Positions 12,921 through 24,178 are shown, counted from the first letter of the stretch. The stretch is 64,000 nt of DNA from Burkholderiales bacterium (GCA_020854105.1 JADZGB010000043.1:248001-312000); one strand, 5' to 3'. Numbers and translations are program-made. Notes: generated by a model from the sequence alone, not told the origin.

Positions 12921-15900
12921 CTAGGCGGCCACCTCCTCGGTAATGCGCATCGCCTCCTCGATATCCACCGCCACCACCTTGGACACGCCCTGCTCGGGCA
13001 TCGTGATGCCCACGAGCTGCTCGGCAAGCTCCATGGTGATCTTGTTGTGGCTGATGAACATGAACTGCGTGTTCTGCGCCATCTGCTCGACGAGTCGGCA
13101 GAAGCGCACGGTGTTGCTGTCATCCAGCGGCGCGTCCACCTCGTCCAACAGACAGAACGGGGCGGGGTTCAACTGGAACAACGAGAATACCAAGGAAAGC
13201 GCGGTAAGCGCCTTCTCCCCGCCCGAGAGCAGATGGATGGACGCATTGCGCTTGCCCGGGGGCCGGGCAATGATGTTGATGCCGGCATCGAGGATCTCGT
13301 CGCCGGTCATCAACAGGCGCGCTTCCCCGCCTCCGAACAGGGTGGGAAAGAGCTTGCCCAGGCTCTCGTTCACCGTGTCGAAGGTCTCCTGCAGCCGCTC
13401 GCGGGTCTCGCGATCGATGCGGCGGATGGCATTCTCGAGTGTGCTCACCGCCTCGTGCAAATCGCGCGACTGGGCCTCCAGAAAGCCCTTGCGCTCGCGC
13501 GTGCTGCTCAGTTCCTCGAGCGCCGCGAGGTTCACCGCTCCCAGTCCGGCGATCTCCTCCGTGAGGCGATTGATCTCGGACTGCAGCGCATTGGCACGCG
13601 TGCCCTTGTCGACCATGGCCGCGAGCGCCTGATCGTCGGCCCCGGCCTCGGCCAGCTGGGCGGCGAAATTCTCCTCTGCAATGCGTGCTTCCTGCTCCTT
13701 CAGCCGCAGGTCACCGCTGCGCTCGCGCAACGGCCCGATCCTCTGCTCGCTGGACATGCGCTGCTGCTCGGATTCCCTGAGGCAACGCTCGGCCTCGTCG
13801 AGCGTCTCGCGTGCGGCAGCGAGCGCCTGCTCGCGCTCGACCCGCAGGCTCAGGGCCTGGTTCAACCCTGCCTGCACCGGCGCCTCGTCCAGTTCGGACA
13901 GTTCGGCGCGAAGCCCCTGGATCGCTTCCTCCAGACGCAGGCTCTTGTCCGAAAGGCTCCGGATCTGGCTGTCGGCGTCGTTGATGCGCTGTTCCAGCGC
14001 ACGGTGGTGAAAGATCGCCTCCTGGAGGCGTCTTGCCGCACCCTGCGCGCCGATGCGCCGTGCGTCCAGCGCCCGGCCCGATTCCTCGTGCGTTGCACGC
14101 GCGGCCGCCAGCCGCCCCTCGAGGTCCTGCAGGTGCGCGACCAGCTCCTCCAGACGGCGCAGCGCGCGCTCCTGCACTTCCATTTCGCGCTCGTGCTCGG
14201 CCTCGATCTCGGCCGTCTCGGTGCCGATCTGCGTGCGCCGGTGACCGACTCGGTCCGCCTGCTGGGACAGCCGCACCTGGTCGATCTGCAGGTCGTGGCG
14301 CTGCTGCTGCACGTTCTGCGCATCCTGCCGCAGCCGCTGCAGCGACTGGCGTGCGTGCTCGAGCTCGGCCTGCGCCTCGAGGACCGCCGAACGCGCTGCG
14401 GCCGTACGCTGCTCCAGCTCGCCGCGCCCGCGCTCGAGTTCCTCGATCTCGCGCTGACGCGACAGGATGCCGTGGATCTCGGAATCGGCCGCGTGGAAGC
14501 TGACGCTGGTACGCGTGAAGACGTGTCCCTGCGGACAGACGAGCAATTCGCCGGCTGCCAGCGTGTGGGCCTGGGCAAAGCCCTCTGCCGGATCGGCCAC
14601 CACGTATACGCGCTCCAGCCAGTCGCGCAATACCGCTGCCACCCCGGCATCGTTGCAGCTGATGGCATCGACCAGACGCCGCCGGCCGGACTCCGGGACC
14701 GCGGTCGCACCCGATTGCCTGAGGAAGAACGATACCTTGCCTGGTGGCGGATGCTGCAGCCAGTCCTTGGCCCGCTCCAGATCGTCCAGGGCGATGCCGT
14801 TGAGGCGCTCGCGCAGCACCGCCTCCAGTGCATTCTCCCATCCGGATTCGATGCGCATGCCCTGCCACAGCCGACCCAGCCCGTCGAGCTGATGGTCATC
14901 GAGCCAGGCGTGCATCTCGCCCGAGCGGCTGACCTGCTTCTGCAGCAGTTCCAGGGCGGTACGGCGCGCATCCACCGCACCCAGCTCGCGCACGGCTGCA
15001 TCGGCGGCGTCGGTGGCAATCCGGTAGGCCTGCTCCAGCGCGGGGATGGCCGCCTCCGCCCCGGCCAGGGCATCGCGCCGGTCGCGCAACTGGTAGTCGA
15101 GCTCCGCCAGTTCGCCAGTCAGGCGTTCCAGCTCGCTGCGGTCCACGTCCTCCAGAGCCGACTGCTCCTGCACCAGCCGCTCGCGGCGCTGCTGAAGCTG
15201 GCCGAGCACCTTGGCCGCGTGCCCCCGCCGCGTCAGCTCGACCTGTTCCTCCTGCCGGTGGCGGGCCAGATCCTCGGCCAGCGACTCCACCTGAGCGCGC
15301 GTGCCGACGAACGCCTGCTCCGCGGCAGGCAGCTGCTGGGCCTCGTCACGCTCCTGCTCGCGGCACGCCGCCAGCTGTGCCGCGGCATCCTGCAGCGCCT
15401 CGCGCTGCTGGGTCAGCCCTTCCTGAAGCCCATGCAGCTGCTGCGCGCCCTCGTCCTGCTCGCGCACCAGCGCGGCGATCTGGTTGTCCACCCGGCGCCG
15501 GCTCTCGCGCAAATGCTGCAGCGACTGCTCCAGCCGCGCGCTCTCGGCGTTGGCCTCGTACAGGCCGCCCTGGGCCGCATGCACCGCGTCGCTGGCGGCA
15601 TAGTGCTCCACGCGCAGGGTCTCGACCCGGCTCTCGGTCTCGCGCAGGTACGCGATCTCGGCCTCGAACTGCACCGCGGTCTGCTCGAGTTCGCGCTGCA
15701 CGCGACCGCGGGTATTGGACGCGTCCTGCCGGCGCATGAACCACAGCAGATGCTGGGTGGTCTCGAGCGTCGCCTCGAGCTCGCGGAACCGCGCCGCGAC
15801 CTGCGCCTGTCCCTCGAGGTGCTCGAGCTGCTTGGCCAGCTCCTGCAGTATGTCGTCCACACGCGCGAGGTTCTCACGGGTATCCTCGAGCCGTGCCTCG

Positions 15901-16454
15901 GTCTCCTTGCGCCGCTCGCGGTACTTGGAGATGCCGGCCGCCTCCTCCAGGAAGGTGCGCAGTTCCTCGGGCTTCGCCTCGACGATGCGCGAGATCATGC
16001 CCTGCTCGATGATGGCGTAGGCGCGCCCGCCCAGGCCGGTGCCGAGGAAGATGTCGGCCACGTCACGGCGGCGCACGTGGGTGTTGTTGACGTAGTAGGA
16101 CGATTCCCCGTTGCGCTCGAGCACGCGCTTGACCGAGATCTCGCCGTACCTGCTCCACGCGCCGCCGGCCTTGCCCAGGGTGTTGTCGAACACCAGTTCG
16201 ACGCTGGCGCGATTGGCCGGCTTGCGGCCGCCCGAGCCGTTGAAGATCACGTCCTGCATGGTCTCGCCGCGCAGATGCCTGGCGGAAGACTCGCCCAGCA
16301 CCCAGCGTACCGCGTCGATGACGTTCGACTTGCCGCAGCCGTTGGGGCCGACGATGCCGACCAGTTGCCCCGGGACGGGAATGTGCGTGGGGTCGACGAA
16401 GGACTTGAAGCCCGCCAGCTTGACGTGAGTAAGGCGCAATTGACTGACCAACAC
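12921..16454 (-). CDS. smc: Chromosome segregation protein SMC
   Basis: A 1177-residue condensin ATPase. Walker A is GPNGCGKSN near residue 36. The two coiled-coil arms (about 170-500 and 670-1015) flank a hinge around 510-660 that includes SFLRQSGATAVPES-like sequence. The C-terminal head has the ABC signature LLSGGEKALTALSLVFSLFQ and Walker B FCLLDEVDAPLDDSN. SMC with ScpA/B organises and segregates the chromosome. The longest frame starts at GTG 16454; family alignment (RLTHVKLAGFKSFVDPT) suggests translation may really begin at the TTG at 16439. It heads the long minus-strand unit. Confidence 0.97.
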   Translation of the reverse strand: MLVSQLRLTHVKLAGFKSFVDPTHIPVPGQLVGIVGPNGCGKSNVIDAVRWVLGESSARHLRGETMQDVIFNGSGGRKPANRASVELVFDNTLGKAGGAWSRYGEISVKRVLERNGESSYYVNNTHVRRRDVADIFLGTGLGGRAYAIIEQGMISRIVEAKPEELRTFLEEAAGISKYRERRKETEARLEDTRENLARVDDILQELAKQLEHLEGQAQVAARFRELEATLETTQHLLWFMRRQDASNTRGRVQRELEQTAVQFEAEIAYLRETESRVETLRVEHYAASDAVHAAQGGLYEANAESARLEQSLQHLRESRRRVDNQIAALVREQDEGAQQLHGLQEGLTQQREALQDAAAQLAACREQERDEAQQLPAAEQAFVGTRAQVESLAEDLARHRQEEQVELTRRGHAAKVLGQLQQRRERLVQEQSALEDVDRSELERLTGELAELDYQLRDRRDALAGAEAAIPALEQAYRIATDAADAAVRELGAVDARRTALELLQKQVSRSGEMHAWLDDHQLDGLGRLWQGMRIESGWENALEAVLRERLNGIALDDLERAKDWLQHPPPGKVSFFLRQSGATAVPESGRRRLVDAISCNDAGVAAVLRDWLERVYVVADPAEGFAQAHTLAAGELLVCPQGHVFTRTSVSFHAADSEIHGILSRQREIEELERGRGELEQRTAAARSAVLEAQAELEHARQSLQRLRQDAQNVQQQRHDLQIDQVRLSQQADRVGHRRTQIGTETAEIEAEHEREMEVQERALRRLEELVAHLQDLEGRLAAARATHEESGRALDARRIGAQGAARRLQEAIFHHRALEQRINDADSQIRSLSDKSLRLEEAIQGLRAELSELDEAPVQAGLNQALSLRVEREQALAAARETLDEAERCLRESEQQRMSSEQRIGPLRERSGDLRLKEQEARIAEENFAAQLAEAGADDQALAAMVDKGTRANALQSEINRLTEEIAGLGAVNLAALEELSSTRERKGFLEAQSRDLHEAVSTLENAIRRIDRETRERLQETFDTVNESLGKLFPTLFGGGEARLLMTGDEILDAGINIIARPPGKRNASIHLLSGGEKALTALSLVFSLFQLNPAPFCLLDEVDAPLDDSNTVRFCRLVEQMAQNTQFMFISHNKITMELAEQLVGITMPEQGVSKVVAVDIEEAMRITEEVAA

Positions 16455-16572
16455 GAGGGGTTGCGTGCCGCCCTGGAGCGGGTCGGCGATCCGGACGGCG
16501 TCGCCAGTGGCGCGCCCTTCTCTACAGCGCGCGTAGTGTAACTGAATCGCGCTGCCACTGACTGTCCTGCCC

Positions 16573-17451
16573 TCAGGACGAGGCGTTCTCGCCCAGCCGC
16601 CCCGACAGCAGGGTCGCCGCCACGATCAGGGTTCCGCCGATCCACTGGTTCCAGTGCATGGATTCGCCGGCAAGGAGGTAGGCGGATGCGGCGGCGACGA
16701 TCAGCTCCGAGAGCAGGATCACAATCGCCTGGTTGGACGATACCCGCGTGAGACCGTGCTGGACGGCAAGATTGGCAACGAGCAGCACGACACCGATGCC
16801 GAGCAGCAGAACCAGCGTGCCGGCTGCCGGCGCGGACGGGACCTCCAGGCCACCCTCGAACGGCAGCATCGCCCCGGCCACCAGCACGACGCCGGTGAAC
16901 ACGGCCACTGCCTTGAGGCGGATGCTGTGCGCGTGCGCCTTGCGGATGAGGACGTTGGCCAGAGCGAAGGTGACTCCCGCGGTGAGCCCGAACCACTCTG
17001 CTGCGCCGTCGGGCAGCGGCAGCCTCAGGCCCGGCCGCCACAGCATCAGCCCGGCGCCGCACAGGGACAGCGCGACGATCAGAAGTCCGAGCGCACCGGC
17101 GCGTTCGCCCAGCAGCGCGCGCGCGAAGAACACGGTCCACAGCGGCGCCAGGTAGAACAGCAGCAGCACCTGCATCACCTCGCCATGGACCATGCCCAGG
17201 ACGTAGGCGAGGTTGGTCCAGCCGGAGGTGACGGCGATGGCAACCAGCAGCACATCGGCGCGCAGCAATCCGGGCAGCTCGCGGCGGAACAGCACCAGCG
17301 ACAACACCAGGGCGACGGCGTAGCTGGCCAGCGTGGCGTTGGTGGCGGAGATGCCCCTCGCTTCCAGCACACGGTACGGATACCAGATGAGTCCCCACAC
17401 GAGCGCACCGGTGAGCAGACCGGCGATGGCCGAGGCTTTCGAATTCTTCAA
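16573..17451 (-). CDS. EamA/DMT-family membrane transporter
   Basis: A 292-residue integral membrane protein with about ten hydrophobic helices and the two tandem EamA repeats of the drug/metabolite transporter superfamily (around 7-135 and 155-285). It starts MKNSKASAIAGLLTGALVWG; the start codon is TTG. The substrate is not predictable; relatives export amino acids, nucleosides or metabolites. It diverges from dapC and is separated from smc by 118 bp that hold nothing recognisable. Confidence 0.85.
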   Translation of the reverse strand: MKNSKASAIAGLLTGALVWGLIWYPYRVLEARGISATNATLASYAVALVLSLVLFRRELPGLLRADVLLVAIAVTSGWTNLAYVLGMVHGEVMQVLLLFYLAPLWTVFFARALLGERAGALGLLIVALSLCGAGLMLWRPGLRLPLPDGAAEWFGLTAGVTFALANVLIRKAHAHSIRLKAVAVFTGVVLVAGAMLPFEGGLEVPSAPAAGTLVLLLGIGVVLLVANLAVQHGLTRVSSNQAIVILLSELIVAAASAYLLAGESMHWNQWIGGTLIVAATLLSGRLGENASS

Positions 17452-17465
17452 GGAGTCGCTGCCCG

Positions 17466-17471
17466 TATAAT
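17466..17471 (+). promoter_or_regulatory. -10 element (TATAAT) of the dapC promoter
   Basis: A perfect TATAAT 56 bp upstream of the dapC ATG, in the 75-bp gap between the divergent EamA and dapC genes. The -35 region (around 17443-17448, ATTCTT) is poor, so this may be activator-dependent or an extended-type promoter. Confidence 0.5.
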
Positions 17472-17526
17472 TTGTCGGCCGCTGTAGCGGCGCACCCGCG
17501 CCGGCTGCGGCAACCGTCGAGGATAA

Positions 17527-18723
17527 ATGAACCCGGACCTGTCACGCCTGCAGCCCTACCCGTTCCAGAAGCTGAGCGCACTGTTCCAGGGAGCGCAGTC
17601 GCCTGCGACCCTGACGCCGATCAATCTCTCGATCGGCGAACCCAAGCACGACACGCCGGCATTCATCCGCCAGGCGCTCACCGACAACCTGGACGAGCTC
17701 GCGAGCTACCCTGCCACGCTGGGCAGCGACGCCCTGCGCACCAGCATCGCCGGCTGGCTCGCACGCCGGCATCGGCTGTCAACGCTCGACCCGGCCAGCC
17801 AGGTCCTGCCCGTCAACGGCAGCCGCGAGGCCTTGTTCGCGTTCGCGCAGACCGTGGTCGATCGCAATCGTGCCGGTGCGCGCGTGGTCATGCCCAATCC
17901 CTTCTACCAGATCTACGAAGGTGCGGCCCTGCTGGCCGGGGCGCAGCCGGAGTTCCTCAACCACCTGCCGCAGGACGGCTCGCCCATCGACCCCGCTCAG
18001 CTCGACGAGTCGACATGGGCGCACACGCAGCTGCTCTACGTGTGCAGCCCGAACAATCCCACCGGGGCAGTGATGAGGCTGCAGGACTGGAAAGGACTGT
18101 TCGAGCTCTCGGACCGCCACGGCTTCGTGATCGCCAGCGACGAGTGCTACTCCGAGATCTACTTCGACGAGGCCGCTCCGCCGCTGGGCGGTCTGCAGGC
18201 CGCGCAGGCGCTGGGACGTACCGACTTCCGCCGCCTGGTGAGTTTCGGCAGCCTGTCCAAGCGTTCCAACGTCCCCGGCATGCGATCGGGCTACGTGGCC
18301 GGGGACGCGCGGGTGCTCGAGCGCTTTCTGCTCTATCGCACCTACCATGGCAGTGCCATGAATCCCGCGGTGCAGGCGGCCAGCGTGGCGGCCTGGGAGG
18401 ACGAAGCGCACGTGCGCGCCAATCGCACGCTCTACCGCGAGAAGTTCGAGGCGGTCGTGCGCATCCTGAGCCAGGTCACGCAGGTGCAGATGCCCGAGGC
18501 GGCCTTCTACCTGTGGTTGCGCACCCCGGCCGAGGACACGGCGTTCGCCCGGCGCCTGTACGAAACCTATAATGTCACGGTGCTGCCCGGCAGCTTTCTC
18601 GCGCGCGAGGCACGCGCGGTCAATCCCGGGCGCGGCTTCGTGCGCGTGGCCCTGGTGCCTGCGCCGGCGCAGTGCATCGAAGGGGCACAGCGCCTCGCCC
18701 AGTTCTACTCCCGCTACGCATAA
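17527..18723 (+). CDS. dapC: Succinyldiaminopimelate transaminase
   Basis: A 398-residue fold type I PLP aminotransferase. The PLP-lysine lies in SFGSLSKRSNVPGMRSGYVA; the cofactor-contacting CSPNNPTG motif and the IASDECYSEIYFDE segment are also present. It transfers an amino group from glutamate to N-succinyl-2-amino-6-oxopimelate in the succinylase branch of lysine/meso-diaminopimelate synthesis. The assignment as DapC rather than another aspartate-family aminotransferase is supported by dapD 15 bp downstream and dapE nearby. Confidence 0.93.
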   Translation: MNPDLSRLQPYPFQKLSALFQGAQSPATLTPINLSIGEPKHDTPAFIRQALTDNLDELASYPATLGSDALRTSIAGWLARRHRLSTLDPASQVLPVNGSREALFAFAQTVVDRNRAGARVVMPNPFYQIYEGAALLAGAQPEFLNHLPQDGSPIDPAQLDESTWAHTQLLYVCSPNNPTGAVMRLQDWKGLFELSDRHGFVIASDECYSEIYFDEAAPPLGGLQAAQALGRTDFRRLVSFGSLSKRSNVPGMRSGYVAGDARVLERFLLYRTYHGSAMNPAVQAASVAAWEDEAHVRANRTLYREKFEAVVRILSQVTQVQMPEAAFYLWLRTPAEDTAFARRLYETYNVTVLPGSFLAREARAVNPGRGFVRVALVPAPAQCIEGAQRLAQFYSRYA

Positions 18724-18738
18724 CAACAGGAAACGATC

Positions 18739-19560
18739 ATGTCCCAGCTGCAGTCGGTCATCGAGACCGCCTTCGAGAATCGAGCCGAGGTATCCCCCGC
18801 GAACGCCGATCCGGCCGTGCGCGCGGCGGTCGACGAGGTCCTTGCCGGGCTGGACCGCGGCACGCTGCGCGTGGCGGAGAGGATCGGCGGCGAATGGATC
18901 ACCCACCAGTGGGTTAAGAAGGCGGTGCTGCTGTCCTTCCGGCTGGAGGACAATGGCGTGATCCGCGACGGCTACACCAGGTATTTCGACAAGGTCCCGG
19001 CCAAGTTCGCCGATTACGACAGCGAGGACTTCAAGGCCGGCGAATTCCGCGTGGTCCCGCCCGCGGCCGTGCGCCGCGGCGCCTTCATCGGGCGCAACGT
19101 CGTCCTCATGCCCTCCTACGTCAACATCGGCGCCTACGTCGACGAAGGCACCATGGTCGATACCTGGGCCACCGTGGGATCCTGCGCGCAGATCGGCAAG
19201 AACGTGCATCTGTCGGGCGGCGTGGGCATCGGCGGCGTGCTCGAGCCGCTGCAGGCCAATCCGACCATCATCGAGGACAGCTGCTTCATCGGTGCACGCT
19301 CCGAGATCGTCGAGGGCGTCATCGTCGGCGAGGGTTCGGTGGTGTCGATGGGCGTCTACATCGGCCAGAGCACGCGCATCTACAACCGCGAAACCGGCGA
19401 GATCCTGTACGGGCGCATCCCGCCCGGCTCCGTGGTGGTGTCCGGCAATCTGCCCTCGGGCGACGGCAGGTACAGCCTGTACTGCGCGGTGATCGTCAAG
19501 CAGGTGGACGCCAGGACGCGCGCCAAGACCAGCATCAACGAACTGCTGCGCGGCATATAG
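18739..19560 (+). CDS. dapD: Tetrahydrodipicolinate N-succinyltransferase
   Basis: A 273-residue left-handed beta-helix acyltransferase. The hexapeptide repeat region runs from about residue 105 to 230 ([20 protein letters not shown] and following). It transfers succinyl from succinyl-CoA to tetrahydrodipicolinate, the step before DapC. AACAGGAAA provides a ribosome site 11 bp before the ATG. The length equals that of E. coli DapD (274). The 173-bp gap after it holds short GC-rich inverted repeats but no clear terminator. Confidence 0.97.
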   Translation: MSQLQSVIETAFENRAEVSPANADPAVRAAVDEVLAGLDRGTLRVAERIGGEWITHQWVKKAVLLSFRLEDNGVIRDGYTRYFDKVPAKFADYDSEDFKAGEFRVVPPAAVRRGAFIGRNVVLMPSYVNIGAYVDEGTMVDTWATVGSCAQIGKNVHLSGGVGIGGVLEPLQANPTIIEDSCFIGARSEIVEGVIVGEGSVVSMGVYIGQSTRIYNRETGEILYGRIPPGSVVVSGNLPSGDGRYSLYCAVIVKQVDARTRAKTSINELLRGI

Positions 19561-19733
19561 CCGCGCTGCGCAGCACCAGGCCCGCCGCGACCTCGCTGGA
19601 CCAGCAGATTCCGCTGGTGGCGGCCGGCTCGCCGGAGGGCCGACCGAAGCCCAATTCGGCCTCGTCAAGCCCGGAACTTGCTTGAGGCGCCCCCGACACT
19701 GGCCCTGCGGGGCCGCCCCGGGCCCTCAAGACC

Positions 19734-20888
19734 ATGTTCCTGCTCCCCGTCCTCAAGCTGATGGCCGAGAAACAGGCGTCCGACCTGTTCGTCTCGGCCG
19801 GGATGCCCATCTCCATCAAGATCCTGGGCACCATCATACCGGTCAATGGCGATGTCCTCTCCCCCGATCAGGTGAAGAAGATCACCTACGAGCTGATGTC
19901 GGAGAAGGACCAGGCGGAGTTCGAGCAGAACTGGGAGATGAACTTTTCCTTCCCGGTCCCGGACGTGGGGCGCTTCCGCGTCAACGTATTCCGCCAGCGC
20001 GGCAACGTGGGCATGGTGATCCGCTACCTGCGCACCCAGACCCCCGGCCTCGAGGCGCTGCGCCTGCCGCCCATCCTCAAGGATCTGATCATGGAGAAGC
20101 GCGGCCTGGTCCTGGTCGTGGGCGCGACGGGCTCGGGCAAGTCCACCACGCTGGCGGCCATGATCGAACACCGCAACAACACGCGCGGCGGCCACGTCCT
20201 CACGGTGGAGGATCCGATCGAGTTCGTGTTCAAGCACAACCGCTGCGTGATCAACCAGCGCGAAGTCGGCATGGACACCAAGAGCTATCACAATGCCCTG
20301 GTCAACGCGATGCGCGAAGCCCCCGACATCCTGATGATCGGGGAGTCGCGCGACCGCGAGACGCTGCAGCAGGCGCTGCTCTACGCCCAGACCGGACACC
20401 TGTGCATGTCCACGCTGCACGCCAACAACAGCTACCATGCACTCAACCGCATCATCAACTTCTTTCCACACGACGCGCGCTCCGCGCTGCTGCACGACCT
20501 CGCCTCGAGCCTCAAGGCCATCATCTCGCAGCGCCTGGTGAAGTCAGTGGACGGCAAGCAAGTTGCGGCCGTCGAGGTGCTGCTCAACAGCAAGCACATC
20601 CAGGAGCTGATCGTGAAGGGCGAGATCGACCAGATCAAGGAAGCGATCGAGAAGAGCCTCTCGCCCGGGTCGACCAGTTTCGAACAGGCGCTGTTCAGGC
20701 TCTATGCCGATGGGCACGTCACCAAGGACGAGGCGCTGCGCAATTCCGACTCGGCGACCAACCTCTCCTGGATCATGAACAACGCCGAGCAGAACGCCCA
20801 GCGCATCGGCACCAAGAAGCCGGTGGCGATGGAGACCAATGCCGCCTCGTTCGACGACTTCAGGATCGACATCCACGCGGGCAACTGA
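19734..20888 (+). CDS. pilU: Type IV pilus retraction-type ATPase PilU
   Basis: A 384-residue PilT/PilU-family hexameric ATPase. Walker A is GATGSGKST (about 130-138), the Asp box VEDPIEFVF follows, then Walker B ILMIGESRDRETLQQAL and the His box TGHLCMSTLHANNS. Its C-terminal extension beyond residue 345 and DKAEFEQ-like N-terminal region resemble PilU, the PilT-dependent accessory motor. Walker B has Ser in GESRD, where PilT/PilU normally have Ile or Met (GEIRD/GEMRD). It is inserted between dapD and dapE with no other pilus gene nearby, an arrangement also known in betaproteobacterial relatives. Confidence 0.88.
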   Translation: MFLLPVLKLMAEKQASDLFVSAGMPISIKILGTIIPVNGDVLSPDQVKKITYELMSEKDQAEFEQNWEMNFSFPVPDVGRFRVNVFRQRGNVGMVIRYLRTQTPGLEALRLPPILKDLIMEKRGLVLVVGATGSGKSTTLAAMIEHRNNTRGGHVLTVEDPIEFVFKHNRCVINQREVGMDTKSYHNALVNAMREAPDILMIGESRDRETLQQALLYAQTGHLCMSTLHANNSYHALNRIINFFPHDARSALLHDLASSLKAIISQRLVKSVDGKQVAAVEVLLNSKHIQELIVKGEIDQIKEAIEKSLSPGSTSFEQALFRLYADGHVTKDEALRNSDSATNLSWIMNNAEQNAQRIGTKKPVAMETNAASFDDFRIDIHAGN

Positions 20889-20998
20889 ACGCGCGAACAC
20901 CCGGGACATCGCGCAAGAGATCTCTCCCAAGAATTCGCCCAGGATAACTCCCGGTACATCTCCGCGTCACATCTGCCGGGACGGTGAAGCGCTCCCCG

Positions 20999-22173
<1,175 letters not shown>

Positions 22174-22177
22174 TTCG

Positions 22178-23074
22178 ATGCAACCGCATGCCGCCACGAC
22201 CTTCCAGACCCTGCGCGATCTGCTGCGCCACGCGGTGACCCGTTTCCAGCAGGCGCAACTCGTCTATGGCCATGGCAGCCACGCCGCCTACGACGAGGCC
22301 GCGTACCTGCTGCTGCACACGCTGCACCTGCCGCTCGACCGCCTGGAACCCTTCCTCGATGCCCGCCTCCTGCCGGACGAGATGCAGGCGGTGCTCCAGG
22401 TGATCGAGCGCCGCGTCACCGAGCGCCTGCCCGCCGCATACATCACGCACGAGGCCTGGCTGCGCGACTACCACTTCTACGTCGACGAGCGCGTGATCGT
22501 TCCGCGCTCCCACATCGCCGAGCTCATTCTGGAAGGAGTGGCCTCGTCGCACCAGGATCCCGAGTTCGTGTCCCGCTGCCTGGATCTGTGCACCGGATCC
22601 GGCTGTCTGGCGATCCTGCTCGCACTCGCCTATCCGGACGCGACGATCGACGCGCTCGACCTGTCGCGCGACGCACTGGAGGTGGCACACCGCAACGTCG
22701 AGGAGTACGCGCTGCAGTCACGCGTGCATCTGATCGAGTCCGACCTGTTCGCCGCGGTGAAGGGCCGGCAATATCAGATCATCGTGAGCAATCCGCCCTA
22801 CGTGGATGCGGCCGACATGGCCGCACTTCCCCCGGAATACCGGCACGAGCCGGGCGTGGCACTGGCGGGGGGCGAAGACGGGCTGGACGTGGTGCGCAGG
22901 ATTGTGTCGGGGGCGCGCAGGCACCTCGCCCCCGAGGGCATCGTGATCGTCGAAGTAGGCAGCGGACGGCGACGGGTCGAGGCGGCGTTCCCCGACCTGG
23001 ACTTCACCTGGCTCGAGACGAGCGCGGGCGGCGATCCGGTTTTCCTTCTCGAACGCGACCAGCTGCCGGACTGA
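22178..23074 (+). CDS. prmB: 50S ribosomal protein L3 N5-glutamine methyltransferase
   Basis: A 298-residue class I SAM-dependent methyltransferase. It has the N-terminal helical domain, the SAM motif DLCTGSGCLAILLA and the catalytic NPPYVD motif (NPPY near 207) that recognises glutamine amide. It methylates a Gln in ribosomal protein L3, as opposed to PrmC, which acts on release factors; the N-terminal segment and VPRSHIAEL support PrmB. The last 71 bp overlap the convergent rluB 3' end. Confidence 0.92.
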   Translation: MQPHAATTFQTLRDLLRHAVTRFQQAQLVYGHGSHAAYDEAAYLLLHTLHLPLDRLEPFLDARLLPDEMQAVLQVIERRVTERLPAAYITHEAWLRDYHFYVDERVIVPRSHIAELILEGVASSHQDPEFVSRCLDLCTGSGCLAILLALAYPDATIDALDLSRDALEVAHRNVEEYALQSRVHLIESDLFAAVKGRQYQIIVSNPPYVDAADMAALPPEYRHEPGVALAGGEDGLDVVRRIVSGARRHLAPEGIVIVEVGSGRRRVEAAFPDLDFTWLETSAGGDPVFLLERDQLPD

Positions 23075-24122
23075 GTCGGCCCTTGCCCGATCCCGGCCGT
23101 GCGCGCGCCGGGCGCGACGTCGATGGACGTGCGGGCGACGTTCGTGCGGGTGCCTGCCGCCCGGACGCCGGACGGCTCTGCGCGACGGGGCGAGCGGACG
23201 AGCGGCCCGCAGGGGCCGCCGCTGCAGCACGCGTGGCAGCGGGTGCCTCGGCGAGATCGGGATCGACCAGCGTCTCCGACCAGGCCAGGATGCGGCTGGT
23301 CTGATCTTCCTCCAGCTCGCGCCAGCCGCCGCGGCGCAGCCCGAATGGCAGCGACACCACGCCGAAGCGCACGCGCATGAGCCGGCTCACCTTGTAGCCG
23401 ACGGCGTCGAACATGCGCCGCACCACCCGGTTGCGTCCTTCGCGCAGCACCACCCGGTACCAGTTGTTGAGACCGCGGCCACCGCGTTCCTCGAGTTCCT
23501 CGAAGCGCGCCATGCCGTCCTCGAGCCGGACGCCCTTGGTGAGATCCCGCACCTTGTCATCGGGAAGCTTGCCGATGATGCGCACGGCGTACTCGCGTTC
23601 GACCTCGAAGCGGGGGTGCATGAGGCGGTTGGCGAGTTCCCCGGACGTGGTGAAGATCAGCAGGCCGGAGGTGTTGTAGTCGAGCCGGCCGATGGCGAGC
23701 CACTTGCCCCGGCGCATGGCGGGCAGCTTCTCGAACACTGTGGGCCGCCCCTGGGGATCGTCATGACTGACGATCTCGCCCTCCGGCTTGTGATAGAGGA
23801 TCACGCGCGGCAGCTTGGCGTCGTCGCGCACCGTGACCTGGCGCCGTCCTACCCGGATGACATCCCCGGCGCGCACACGCATACCCACCTGCGCCGGCTC
23901 GCCGTTGACGCGCACCTTGCCCTCGCGGATGAGGGTCTCCATCTCGCGGCGCGAGCCCAGGCCGGCCGCTGCCAGCACCTTGTGGATCTTCTGTGGCCCG
24001 TTGACCGAGTCCGCGGTCTCGCCCACGGGCTGACCGTTGACGCGCTCGGGCGCCCGGCGCGTCTGCTTGGGACGCAGCGGGCCCGGGCGGCGCTGCGCGG
24101 AGGATCGATTCGGTCGCGGCAT
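23004..24122 (-). CDS. rluB: 23S rRNA pseudouridine synthase B
   Basis: A 372-residue RsuA/RluB-type enzyme that makes the pseudouridine at the 2605 position (E. coli numbering) of 23S rRNA. It has an S4 RNA-binding domain (QKIHKVLAAAGLGSRREMET) and the catalytic-Asp motif GRLDYNTSGLLIFT. After about residue 285 comes a disordered Arg/Ala/Pro/Ser-rich basic tail, typical of betaproteobacterial RluB. That tail is what overlaps prmB by 71 bp. scpB, often the neighbour of rluB, is not here. Confidence 0.93.
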   Translation of the reverse strand: MPRPNRSSAQRRPGPLRPKQTRRAPERVNGQPVGETADSVNGPQKIHKVLAAAGLGSRREMETLIREGKVRVNGEPAQVGMRVRAGDVIRVGRRQVTVRDDAKLPRVILYHKPEGEIVSHDDPQGRPTVFEKLPAMRRGKWLAIGRLDYNTSGLLIFTTSGELANRLMHPRFEVEREYAVRIIGKLPDDKVRDLTKGVRLEDGMARFEELEERGGRGLNNWYRVVLREGRNRVVRRMFDAVGYKVSRLMRVRFGVVSLPFGLRRGGWRELEEDQTSRILAWSETLVDPDLAEAPAATRAAAAAPAGRSSARPVAQSRPASGRQAPARTSPARPSTSRPARARPGSGKGRLSPAAGRVREGKPDRRPRSSRAR

Positions 24123-24178
24123 GCGGCGTGAGACGGGTTCGCTGTCGAATGCGTTGTGTTATCGGCTGCAGGCGCGCG

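Noticed and set aside
13047..16541. A plus-strand open frame of over 1100 codons opposite smc
   Set aside because: It is the antisense shadow of the GC-rich smc gene: third-position G/C bias keeps stops away. Its translation is Arg/Leu/His-rich without any domain, while the minus-strand frame is a textbook SMC protein.
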